Of a stretch of 64,000 nt of DNA, positions 50,932 through 58,288 are shown one piece after another. Both the position numbers and the translations under genes were made by a program. The stretch is from NCBI RefSeq assembly GCF_036289385.1, contig NZ_JAYFFH010000003.1, forward strand, positions 151,837-215,836. The letters are read 5' to 3'. Origin of the DNA: Anaerofustis butyriciformans. Its GTDB lineage: Bacteria > Bacillota > Clostridia > Eubacteriales > Anaerofustaceae. Below the pieces are notes generated by a model that had not been told where the DNA came from, ran no database searches, and saw nothing but the letters and a program-made list of their open reading frames with translations. The number at the start of each line of letters is the position of its first letter. Position 1 is the stretch's first letter.

Positions 50932-51984
50932 ATGGACATAAAAGAAATGAAATTTTCAGTTTTAACAGAAAAAGGACATGCAGAAGTTAGAACAAGACCT
51001 TTACCTGAACTTGGCGACAGACAAGTTTTAATTAAACAAGAAGCTTGTAATATATGTACAACAGACTATGGTCAATGGTTAGGACTTAGAGAACATCAAG
51101 GCTATCCTATGGCAGGCGGTCATGAAGGCTCTGGTACAATCGTAGCAAAAGGCAAAAAAGTAATGGATTTTGAAATCGGAGACAGAGTTGCAATGGCTTA
51201 TGATGGATGCGGAGAATGTGAATCTTGTAGAAAAGGTGATGTTTTACATTGCACCGATACTTCTATAACAGGAAGAACAGAAGATGGTTATTTAGGTGCT
51301 TTTGGTTTTGCAAATTATGCTGTTAGAAATGCAAGAAGCGTTATCAAAGTAAGTAAAGATTTATCTCCTAGCGAAGCTGCTTTCCTTGAACCATTGGCAA
51401 CTGTTGTAAAAGGACTTAAAAAATTAAGAGTAAAACCTATGGAAAATGTAGTAATCATAGGTGCAGGTACAATGGGACTTGTTAATGCACAAGCTGCAAA
51501 AGCAAACGGATGTAGAGTTATTGTTTCAGAAGTAATGGAAAAGAAACTTGAAACTGCTAAAGCTATGGGCTTTGAAGTTATCGATGCAGGTAACTGTGAC
51601 CCAGTTGAAGAAGTTAAAAAACTTACAGGCGGTGTAGGCGCCGATGCAGTTATTGTTGCTGTAGGTTTAACACTTGCAAATAATCAAGCTATTGAAATGT
51701 TAAAACCAACAGACGGAAGAGTATTATTCTTTGCTGCCGGATATCCTGCTCCACAGCTTGAGTTTGATTCAAACTTAGTTCATTATAAGAGACTTGAACT
51801 AATCGGTACATTTGCAGCAGATTCAATTGACTTCTTCACAGCTGGAAGAATGTTAAGTGATAGAAGCGTAGATGTTTCAAAAATTATTGAGCCAACTAAA
51901 TTTAAACTTGATGATGTACAAAAAGCCTTTGAAATGGCTTCAAAACCTGGTATGTATAGAGTAAGCGTACTACTTCAAGATTAA
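50932..51984 (+). CDS. zinc-dependent medium-chain dehydrogenase (polyol or polyol-phosphate dehydrogenase-like)
   Basis: A 350-residue MDR-family enzyme. Catalytic zinc ligands: the cysteine in EACNICTTDYGQW and HE in AGGHEGSG. A structural zinc site is C-x2-C-x2-C-x7-C (CGECESCRKGDVLHC, about 88-102). VVIIGAGTMGLVNA is the NAD-binding fold. It is like sorbitol, threonine or galactitol-1-phosphate dehydrogenases. In this context it would oxidise the imported polyol phosphate to the ketose phosphate for the aldolase. That is inference. RBS AAGGAG. It is the last gene of the operon. Confidence 0.88.
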   Translation: MDIKEMKFSVLTEKGHAEVRTRPLPELGDRQVLIKQEACNICTTDYGQWLGLREHQGYPMAGGHEGSGTIVAKGKKVMDFEIGDRVAMAYDGCGECESCRKGDVLHCTDTSITGRTEDGYLGAFGFANYAVRNARSVIKVSKDLSPSEAAFLEPLATVVKGLKKLRVKPMENVVIIGAGTMGLVNAQAAKANGCRVIVSEVMEKKLETAKAMGFEVIDAGNCDPVEEVKKLTGGVGADAVIVAVGLTLANNQAIEMLKPTDGRVLFFAAGYPAPQLEFDSNLVHYKRLELIGTFAADSIDFFTAGRMLSDRSVDVSKIIEPTKFKLDDVQKAFEMASKPGMYRVSVLLQD

Positions 51985-52035
51985 TTATAAAAATGTTCGA
52001 ATAAAAATAATAAATACTTTAAAATTAAAATTGTC

Positions 52036-52062
52036 AAAGGAACTATGTAATATAGTTCCTTT
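52036..52062 (+). terminator. hairpin after the PTS-dehydrogenase operon
   Basis: Stem AAAGGAACTAT/ATAGTTCCTTT with a GTAAT-type loop. The T run is short, but the stem is strong. Confidence 0.7.
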
Positions 52063-52166
52063 TGGTGCTGTTATAAACTTATGTAAATAATTGGTGTGTT
52101 TTTATAATTAATTTTGTAGCAATAAATTTTAATATATGTTATATATGGTATCAGGAGGAAAGGCTT

Positions 52167-53531
52167 ATGATAAAGTTAGAGCAATCTCAAAAACAAAAGC
52201 AGCAGCTAGTAATGACACATGAAATGAAACAGGCTATACAACTTTTACATTTTAATGTCTTTGAACTCAGTTCTTTTATAGAAAATGAGGCTGATTTGAA
52301 TATTTTTATAGAATATGAAAATCCCATAAAAAAAGATATTACAGGATCTATGGAAAGGGAAGAATCTATAATAACTGAAAGCGAGGAAGATGATGGGAAC
52401 TCTTATGTTTTCACTTCTAACAGCGGATTTAACGAAAGTATTGCAAAGGATTTATCAGGACAGACTTTAAAAGAAAATTTATTATTTCAAGTAGGGCTTT
52501 TAGATATAAATAAAGACGATAAGTTTTATTTGGAATATTTAATAAATGATGTTGACTCAAAAGGATACTTGAATATAGATACTAAAGCAGTAAGTTCTGT
52601 TTTATCTTTAAAAGAAGAAAGTATTATTAGATATATAAATATTTTACAGTCTTTTTCTCCTTGTGGGGTCTGTGCTAAAAGCCCAATTGAGAGAATCGAA
52701 ATACAACTTAAAGAAAAAGGAATTTATAAAGAAGAACATTCTATACTATTAAACAACTATATGGAAAATATAGCTTATGGCAAAATAAATTCAATACATT
52801 TAAAAACAGGTTTTGACATAGATTATATTAATGATTTGATAGAAGATATAAAGTCTTGTAACTTGAATATAGCAAGTGAGTTTATTGAAGATGAGGATAA
52901 TTTATACATATATCCTGAGCTTAGGGTCGTTGAAAAGAACGGGAAAATTATAGTATCATTAATTGAAGATAACACTCCTTCAATACAAATGGATAAAAGT
53001 TCTTTAATAGAAATGAGTCGTTTTGCAAATGACAAAGATTTATCGAGTTTTTATAAAGAACATTATGATAAGGCTTTGTTTATAATAAGTGCAGTAAAAA
53101 AACGAAAAGAAAATATGCTTAAGGTTACAGAAGAGATATTTAAGGTTCAAGGTGAATTTTTAAAGAATGGTAATTTAAAACCTCTAAAAATGTCTGATAT
53201 AGCAAATGAGTGTGATATAAATGTTTCTACCGTAAGCAGGATAGTAAATGAAAAATATGTAGAAACAAAAAGAGGTGTATTTCCTCTTAAGTCCTTTTTC
53301 AAACAGACAGTTGGTGGTAACAGTGAATTAAATGCGAATGAATGCACTGATGATGAAATAAAAAATCAAATAAAAGTTATTATCGAAAAGGAAGATAAGA
53401 AGAAGCCTTTTAGTGATGAAAAAATATCTAAAATGTTAAAGGAAAAAGGGTGTGCAATTTCAAGAAGAACCGTTAATAAATATAGGGGACAAATGGGTAT
53501 TCCTTCAACAACAATAAGAAGAAAAGATTAA
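52167..53531 (+). CDS. rpoN: RNA polymerase sigma-54 factor
   Basis: A 454-residue sigma-54 protein. Region I is glutamine-rich with SQKQKQQLVMTHEMKQAIQL; region III binds core polymerase; a helix-turn-helix DINVSTVSRIVNEKYV (about 350-365) precedes the RpoN box CAISRRTVNKYRGQMGIP near the C-terminus. It recognises -24/-12 promoters and needs an AAA+ activator such as the LevR-type protein encoded at 43224-45956. RBS AGGAGGAAAGG. It lies directly after the only sigma-54-dependent operon seen in this window. Confidence 0.96.
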   Translation: MIKLEQSQKQKQQLVMTHEMKQAIQLLHFNVFELSSFIENEADLNIFIEYENPIKKDITGSMEREESIITESEEDDGNSYVFTSNSGFNESIAKDLSGQTLKENLLFQVGLLDINKDDKFYLEYLINDVDSKGYLNIDTKAVSSVLSLKEESIIRYINILQSFSPCGVCAKSPIERIEIQLKEKGIYKEEHSILLNNYMENIAYGKINSIHLKTGFDIDYINDLIEDIKSCNLNIASEFIEDEDNLYIYPELRVVEKNGKIIVSLIEDNTPSIQMDKSSLIEMSRFANDKDLSSFYKEHYDKALFIISAVKKRKENMLKVTEEIFKVQGEFLKNGNLKPLKMSDIANECDINVSTVSRIVNEKYVETKRGVFPLKSFFKQTVGGNSELNANECTDDEIKNQIKVIIEKEDKKKPFSDEKISKMLKEKGCAISRRTVNKYRGQMGIPSTTIRRKD

Positions 53532-53556
53532 AAGCAGAAGTAAAACTTCTGCTTTT
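53530..53556. terminator. bidirectional terminator between rpoN and tRNA-Gln(CTG)
   Basis: Stem AAAAGCAGAAG/CTTCTGCTTTT with a TAAAA loop. It ends rpoN on the plus strand and the tRNA-Gln gene on the minus strand. Confidence 0.88.
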
Positions 53557-53580
53557 TAATAAAAAAGTTTTGATTTTTTA

Positions 53581-53656
53581 TGGCGGGGGTAGCAGGACTC
53601 GAACCCGCGAATAATAGAGCCAGAATCTATTGCCTTACCAACTTGGCGATACCCCT
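53581..53656 (-). tRNA. tRNA-Gln (anticodon CTG)
   Basis: A 76-base cloverleaf with encoded CCA. The anticodon arm is ATAGA-TTCTGGC-TCTAT (anticodon CTG); T arm GCGGG/CCTGC. The acceptor stem 2-7 pairs well, but base 1 is A and base 72 is C, an unpaired end. It has its own promoter (53670-53698). Confidence 0.9.
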
Positions 53657-53669
53657 ATATTTATAAAAT

Positions 53670-53698
53670 ATGATATACCAACAAAATATATTTATCAA
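53670..53698 (-). promoter_or_regulatory. promoter of tRNA-Gln(CTG), minus strand
   Basis: On the minus strand TTGATA (53698-53693), a 17-base spacer and TATCAT (53675-53670), 13 bases before the tRNA. It makes this tRNA independent of the four upstream ones. Confidence 0.75.
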
Positions 53699-53730
53699 GT
53701 AGAAAATAAAAAACAAATATAAAATAAAAA

Positions 53731-53754
53731 AATCGAATGATTGCTCATTCGATT
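53731..53754 (-). terminator. terminator of the four-tRNA unit, minus strand
   Basis: A 10-bp perfect stem AATCGAATGA/TCATTCGATT with a TTGC loop, followed on the minus strand by a long T run. It separates the Gly-Arg-His-Gln(TTG) unit from tRNA-Gln(CTG). Confidence 0.9.
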
Positions 53755-53765
53755 AATTATCTGCT

Positions 53766-53840
53766 TGGCAGGGGTAGCAGGACTCGAACCTACGATCACG
53801 GAGTCAAAGTCCGTTGCCTTACCGACTTGGCTATACCCCT
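53766..53840 (-). tRNA. tRNA-Gln (anticodon TTG)
   Basis: A 75-base tRNA with encoded CCA. Anticodon arm ACGGA-CTTTGAC-TCCGT gives TTG. Acceptor AGGGGTA/TACCCCT with A1-U72, whereas bacterial tRNA-Gln usually has U1-A72. Confidence 0.93.
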
Positions 53841-53846
53841 GTGTTC

Positions 53847-53924
53847 TGGGGTGAAAGATGGGATTCGAACCCACGGCCTCTGGAGCCACAATCCAGCGCT
53901 CTAACCAGCTGAGCTACAATCACC
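53847..53924 (-). tRNA. tRNA-His (anticodon GTG)
   Basis: Anticodon arm CTGGA-TTGTGGC-TCCAG gives GTG, with an encoded G at position -1 and a C discriminator before CA, as required for histidine. The acceptor stem GTGATTG faces CTTTCAC, so pairs 5-68 and 6-67 are U-U, an unusual weak stem. The T arm GTGGG/CCCAT is normal with one wobble. The CCA is encoded. Confidence 0.85.
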
Positions 53925-53954
53925 ATCAAACATCAAAGTTTATTTTTGTTTTTA

Positions 53955-54031
53955 TGGCGCGCCTGAAGGGATTCGAACCCCTGACACACGGCTTAGAAGG
54001 CCGTTGCTCTATCCTGCTGAGCTACAGGCGC
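53955..54031 (-). tRNA. tRNA-Arg (anticodon TCT)
   Basis: A 77-base tRNA with encoded CCA. Anticodon arm ACGGC-CTTCTAA-GCCGT gives TCT, reading AGA/AGG. Acceptor GCGCCTG/CAGGCGC is perfect. Confidence 0.95.
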
Positions 54032-54045
54032 ATATTTTAAATTAA

Positions 54046-54119
54046 TGGAGCGGGTGAAGGGAATCGAACCCTCGCGACTGGCTTGGAAGGCCAGGGCTCT
54101 ACCACTGAGCTACACCCGC
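54046..54119 (-). tRNA. tRNA-Gly (anticodon TCC)
   Basis: A 74-base tRNA with encoded CCA. Anticodon arm CTGGC-CTTCCAA-GCCAG gives TCC. Acceptor GCGGGTG/CACCCGC is perfect. It is the first tRNA after the promoter. Confidence 0.95.
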
Positions 54120-54138
54120 ATCTCACAAATGCTTAAAT

Positions 54139-54167
54139 AGTATACCCCATAATTTTAATCTTGTCAA
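54139..54167 (-). promoter_or_regulatory. strong promoter of the tRNA unit, minus strand
   Basis: On the minus strand TTGACA (54167-54162), a 17-base spacer and TATACT (54144-54139), 19 bases before tRNA-Gly. Confidence 0.9.
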
Positions 54168-54359
54168 CACGTTTTTAAAAAAAATATTTAATATTTTTAA
54201 ATATTTCTTTTTTATTAAATTATACACGAATATGAAAGAGTGTTTTTGCCTATTATAAAAGGGTTTTATTCATTAATAAATATATGTGGTGTAAATTTAA
54301 TTTTATTTATTATAAATTGTGATATAATAAAATAAATTAGGGATTTAAGGAGAATATTT

Positions 54360-55751
54360 ATGGAAATAAATACAAAGCATTTATTTGAAAACTATAATAT
54401 GTATGACGGTAAAGAAGTTACCGTTGACGGATGGGTTAGAACAATTCGTTCTTCAAATCAATTTGGGTTTATGGAAATAAACGACGGAACCAATTTTAAA
54501 AATGTACAGGTTGTTATTGAAAAAGATAAAATAGAAAACTATGATGAGGTAACAAAATTTCATGCTTGCAGCGGTGTTAAGGTTGTGGGAATATTAAATG
54601 TTACTCCTGATATGAAACAGGATTTTGAAATAAAAGCAACTAGCGTTACTCTTCTTGCAGATAGTGATAACTCTTATCCTCTTCAAAAGAAAAGACATAC
54701 TTTTGAATATATGAGAGAGATTGCTCATTTAAGACCAAGAGGAAACAGCTTTAATGCAGTCTTTAGGCTTCGTTCATTACTTGCATATGCAATACATGAA
54801 TTTTTCCAAACAAGAGACTTCGTTTATGTTAATACTCCTTTAATTACTGCAAGTGACTGTGAAGGTGCCGGTGAAATGTTCCAAGTTACTACACTTGATA
54901 TGAAAAATCCACCTTTAAATGATGAAAATAATATTGATTATACAAAAGACTTCTTCTCTGCTGAAACATATTTGACAGTATCAGGACAATTGCAAGCAGA
55001 AGCTTATGCTATGGCATTTAAAAATGTATATACTTTTGGTCCTACTTTTAGAGCTGAAAATTCAAATACCCCTCGTCATGCTGCTGAATTTTGGATGGTA
55101 GAACCTGAAATTGCTTTTGCTGATTTAAATGATGATATGAATATGGCAGAAGATATGATGAAATATGTTATAAGTTATGCACTTGATAAAGCAAAAAATG
55201 AAATTGAATTTTTCAATAAATTTATAGATAAAGGACTTATTGAAAGACTTGAAGGTATAGTTAATTCAACATTTAAAAGAATTACTTATACCGAAGCTAT
55301 TGAAATTTTGAAAAATGCAAAAGAAAAATTTGAGTACCCTGTTGAGTGGGGACTTGATCTTCAAACAGAACATGAAAGATATTTGACAGAAAAGCATTTT
55401 AAAGCTCCTGTTTTTGTTACAGATTATCCAAAAGAAATAAAAGCTTTCTATATGAGAATGAATGATGATAATAAAACAGTTGCGGCTGTAGACTTATTAG
55501 TTCCGGGCGTTGGTGAAATTATCGGAGGAAGTCAAAGAGAAGAAAGACTTGATATTTTGGAAAACAGAATGGATGAACTTGGAATGAACAAGGAAAGTAT
55601 GCAGTGGTATTTAGACCTTAGAAGATATGGCGGAGTTAAGCACGCAGGCTTTGGACTTGGTTTTGAAAGACTTGTTATGTATCTTTCAGGAATGAAAAAC
55701 ATAAGAGACGTTATTCCTTTCCCAAGAACAGTAAATAATGCAAAATTTTAA
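54360..55751 (+). CDS. asnS: asparaginyl-tRNA synthetase
   Basis: A 463-residue class IIb synthetase. N-terminal OB-fold anticodon domain (VTVDGWVRTIRSSNQFGFMEI), then class II motif 2 (FRAENSNTPRHAAEFWMVEPE) and motif 3 (GFGLGFERLVMYLSGMKNIRDV). The FRAENS pattern and lengths fit AsnRS, not AspRS. It charges tRNA-Asn. It lies just downstream of the divergent tRNA cluster, and a TATAAT (54323-54328) and RBS AAGGAG precede it. A HAD phosphatase gene follows 14 bases later. Confidence 0.96.
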   Translation: MEINTKHLFENYNMYDGKEVTVDGWVRTIRSSNQFGFMEINDGTNFKNVQVVIEKDKIENYDEVTKFHACSGVKVVGILNVTPDMKQDFEIKATSVTLLADSDNSYPLQKKRHTFEYMREIAHLRPRGNSFNAVFRLRSLLAYAIHEFFQTRDFVYVNTPLITASDCEGAGEMFQVTTLDMKNPPLNDENNIDYTKDFFSAETYLTVSGQLQAEAYAMAFKNVYTFGPTFRAENSNTPRHAAEFWMVEPEIAFADLNDDMNMAEDMMKYVISYALDKAKNEIEFFNKFIDKGLIERLEGIVNSTFKRITYTEAIEILKNAKEKFEYPVEWGLDLQTEHERYLTEKHFKAPVFVTDYPKEIKAFYMRMNDDNKTVAAVDLLVPGVGEIIGGSQREERLDILENRMDELGMNKESMQWYLDLRRYGGVKHAGFGLGFERLVMYLSGMKNIRDVIPFPRTVNNAKF

Positions 55752-55765
55752 GATAGGGGATAAAT

Positions 55766-56575
55766 ATGTATAAAATTTTAGCGCTGGATATAGATGGAAC
55801 ATTATTTAATGATAAAAAACAAGTAACACCAAAGACCGTAGATGCGATAAAAAAATGTAAAGATTTAGGTGTGTATGTTGTTTTATCAAGCGGAAGATAT
55901 TATAAAGGTGTACTTCCTATTGCCGAAAGTCTTGAACTTGATAATTGTTATCATGTTGCGGATAATGGTATAAGTTATTTTAATACAAAGGGAGAAGTAA
56001 ACTTTATAAAAGTTTTTGATAAAGAAGATTACAAACGTCTTGTAGAACATTTGAGAAAAACATGTAAATCTTTTGTGGTTACAAATGAAATGGGAATGTG
56101 GTATGAAACTGAAGATAAAAGCTGCGTTACTACAATGCGTCCAAATAATGGTGATGCTCATTTTATCAAGTTAAAAGATATTTTAGATGTTCCAAATCCA
56201 TTTAAAATTTGTGCATATTATGAAACCGAAGAAGATGTAAATAGAATATTATCAAAGGAATATGAAACAATAACGGGGTGTGTTTCTTACAGAGTGTTGA
56301 TAGATTTTTATCCTAAAGGGATAGATAAATTTGTTACATTAATGGAAGTTGCCGATAAATTAAATGTAAAAGAAGAAGAAATTATTGCAGTGGGAGATAG
56401 TGACAATGATCTTCCTTTAATTGAAAATGCTGCGCTTGGTGTAAGTGTTGCAAACGGCAGTAAAAAACTAAAAGAAGCAAGTGATGTTGTTTTGGATCTG
56501 GATAATAATAACGATCCCGTATGTTATGTTATAGAAAATATAATAGAGAGAACGTTGTATACGGGAATGTTTTAA
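55766..56575 (+). CDS. Cof-type HAD phosphatase
   Basis: A 269-residue haloacid dehalogenase-like hydrolase of subclass IIB. Motif I is LALDIDGTLFND (nucleophile aspartate about residue 8), motif II LSSGRYYKG, motif IV GDSDNDLPLIENA near residue 212, with a cap domain between. Substrates of this group include sugar phosphates and flavin mononucleotide; which one is not visible. It is probably co-transcribed with asnS. Confidence 0.92.
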   Translation: MYKILALDIDGTLFNDKKQVTPKTVDAIKKCKDLGVYVVLSSGRYYKGVLPIAESLELDNCYHVADNGISYFNTKGEVNFIKVFDKEDYKRLVEHLRKTCKSFVVTNEMGMWYETEDKSCVTTMRPNNGDAHFIKLKDILDVPNPFKICAYYETEEDVNRILSKEYETITGCVSYRVLIDFYPKGIDKFVTLMEVADKLNVKEEEIIAVGDSDNDLPLIENAALGVSVANGSKKLKEASDVVLDLDNNNDPVCYVIENIIERTLYTGMF

Positions 56576-56599
56576 AAGGAGCGTAATGCTCCTTTTAAA
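56571..56599. terminator. bidirectional terminator
   Basis: Stem TTTAAAAGGAGC/GCTCCTTTTAAA with loop GTAAT, between the HAD gene and the convergent HEPN gene. Confidence 0.88.
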
Positions 56600-57131
56600 A
56601 TAATTTTGATATTTCTTCTAAAAACAATTTTAATTGTGCAATAGTTATTGCAGCGATAAAATGATAATCTTTTTCGTTTGGGTGCTTATCTTTAAATATG
56701 AGGTATTTATTATCACTTTGTTCCAGTTCAATATGAAAATGGGCTAATGAGTTTCTTAGTTTTATAATATATAAAGGATATTTATATTCATTTTTTTTGT
56801 TCGATTCTATGTTTTTTATAATAGTAAAATGTTTACCAATATATCTTGAGATTTTTTCAGCAATATCTGTATTTATATGTATGCCATTAAAGTTAGTATT
56901 ACTTTTTATTTTGTTTTCATATTCTACAAATAGTAGTCCATATAAGGTTTCAATAAGAAATGTTGGGTTTAGTAAGTAATGTTCCTTCCCAAGTAAATTT
57001 TTTTCTTCAAGAAATTCTTTTATTGTTTTATCATAATTTTCTTTATTTAAAAATTCTTCTAAAATTCTAAAACTTACCCATGAACCATTTATAAAAAATT
57101 GTTTATCCATTATAATTTTTTCTTCTTCCAT
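56595..57131 (-). CDS. HEPN-like domain protein, unknown function
   Basis: A 178-residue helical protein. Near residue 130 it has KLRNSLAHFHIEL, with R-N-S-L-A-H (R-x4-H), the motif of HEPN RNases and nucleic-acid-associated proteins. The N-terminus (MEEEKIIMDKQFFINGSWVSFRILEEFL) has no recognisable motif. No minimal nucleotidyltransferase or other antitoxin gene is next to it, so a toxin-antitoxin role is not supported; it may be a stand-alone HEPN protein linked to phage defence or RNA decay. Start uncertain (an ATG further inside, at MDKQF, is possible). Confidence 0.55.
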   Translation of the reverse strand: MEEEKIIMDKQFFINGSWVSFRILEEFLNKENYDKTIKEFLEEKNLLGKEHYLLNPTFLIETLYGLLFVEYENKIKSNTNFNGIHINTDIAEKISRYIGKHFTIIKNIESNKKNEYKYPLYIIKLRNSLAHFHIELEQSDNKYLIFKDKHPNEKDYHFIAAITIAQLKLFLEEISKLF

Positions 57132-57268
57132 AATTAAGACCTCTTTCTATATTTTTTATTATATTATACTTAAAATATTTTGAATGTAAAAGTTTCTATG
57201 TTGTTTGAAAGATGAAAGAATGGTGTTATAATATCTGTTAAAAAATAAGAACAAACGTGGAGGTGGCT

Positions 57269-58117
57269 ATGTATAAAGGTGGACTTGTTCTTGAAGGCGG
57301 CGGTATGAGAGGTGTCTATACTGCAGGTGTTTTGGATTTTTTTATTGATAAAGATATATATTTTGAAAATACTTATGGAGTTTCTGCAGGGATTTGTCAT
57401 GCTTGTTCCTATCTTGCAAAACAAAGAGACAGAGCTTACAGAGTAAATGTTGATTATCTTGATGATAAAAGGTATGCGAGTTTTTATAGTCTTGTTACAA
57501 CAGGGGATTATTTTGGGGTAAAAATGGTATATGAAGATATTCCAAACAAATTATATCCTTTTGATAAAAAGACTTTTGAAGAATATGAAGGAAATTTATA
57601 TTCTGTTGTTACAAATATGAAGACCGGGGAGGCTGAATATATAAAACTTAAAGATATGGATAAAGATATTATTTATGTAAGAGCTTCCAGTTCTCTTCCT
57701 TTACTTTCAAGGATTGTTAAGGTTGATGGGAAAGAATATCTTGATGGAGGGATAGCAGATTCTATTCCTATTGAAAAAGCTATAAAAGATGGAAATGAAA
57801 AAAATGTTGTTGTGCTTACTCAGCCTAATGGATATAGAAAAGAGAAAAATAAGCTCTTGCCTGTAATGAAAATAAAATATAAAAAATATCCCAATTTTAT
57901 AAATTCAATGGCAAACAGACATATTAATTATAATAATTCATTAGATAAAATTAAGGAAGAAGAGGAAAAGGGAAATGTTTTTGTTATAAGACCAAGCGAA
58001 AGTTTGGATATAACAAGACTTGAAAAAAATAAATATAAACTTGAGGCATTGTATAATCTTGGTTATAATGATGCAAAAAAAGCTTATAATAAATTATTAA
58101 ACTTTATATCTAATTAA
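57269..58117 (+). CDS. patatin-like phospholipase
   Basis: A 282-residue acyl hydrolase. It has the oxyanion-hole GLVLEGGGMRGVYTAG, the nucleophile serine in TYGVSAGICHA (S39 in G-x-S-x-G) and the catalytic aspartate in YLDGGIADS (D159), forming the Ser-Asp dyad. Patatins cleave acyl groups from phospholipids or lipids. The protein is the usual length for bacterial RssA/YjjU-like members. The ATG at 57269 follows GGAGGTGG; the GTG at 57257 is inside the RBS. It is a single gene. Confidence 0.93.
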   Translation: MYKGGLVLEGGGMRGVYTAGVLDFFIDKDIYFENTYGVSAGICHACSYLAKQRDRAYRVNVDYLDDKRYASFYSLVTTGDYFGVKMVYEDIPNKLYPFDKKTFEEYEGNLYSVVTNMKTGEAEYIKLKDMDKDIIYVRASSSLPLLSRIVKVDGKEYLDGGIADSIPIEKAIKDGNEKNVVVLTQPNGYRKEKNKLLPVMKIKYKKYPNFINSMANRHINYNNSLDKIKEEEEKGNVFVIRPSESLDITRLEKNKYKLEALYNLGYNDAKKAYNKLLNFISN

Positions 58118-58141
58118 AAAAGAACCTTAAGGTTCTTTTTT
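58116..58141 (+). terminator. terminator after the patatin gene
   Basis: Stem AAAAAAGAACC/GGTTCTTTTTT with a TTAA loop, at the stop codon. Confidence 0.9.
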
Positions 58142-58288
58142 TATTAATTTTTCTTAATAACTATTAAAAAAATTTAATAACATCTTAAACTGGGCTTCAA
58201 TATTTTATTATTTTAAAAATTTATAATGATATTACAGAATAACTACATGCTTTGCAAAGTTTTATATTATTTTTAGAAGGTGGAATCT

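Noticed and set aside
53695..54040. Open frames over the tRNA cluster
   Set aside because: They cross tRNA genes on either strand, have no RBS and no similarity in pattern to proteins.
56595..57131. HEPN/MNT toxin-antitoxin pair
   Set aside because: No nucleotidyltransferase gene lies next to the HEPN-like gene; neighbours are a phosphatase and a patatin on the other strand.
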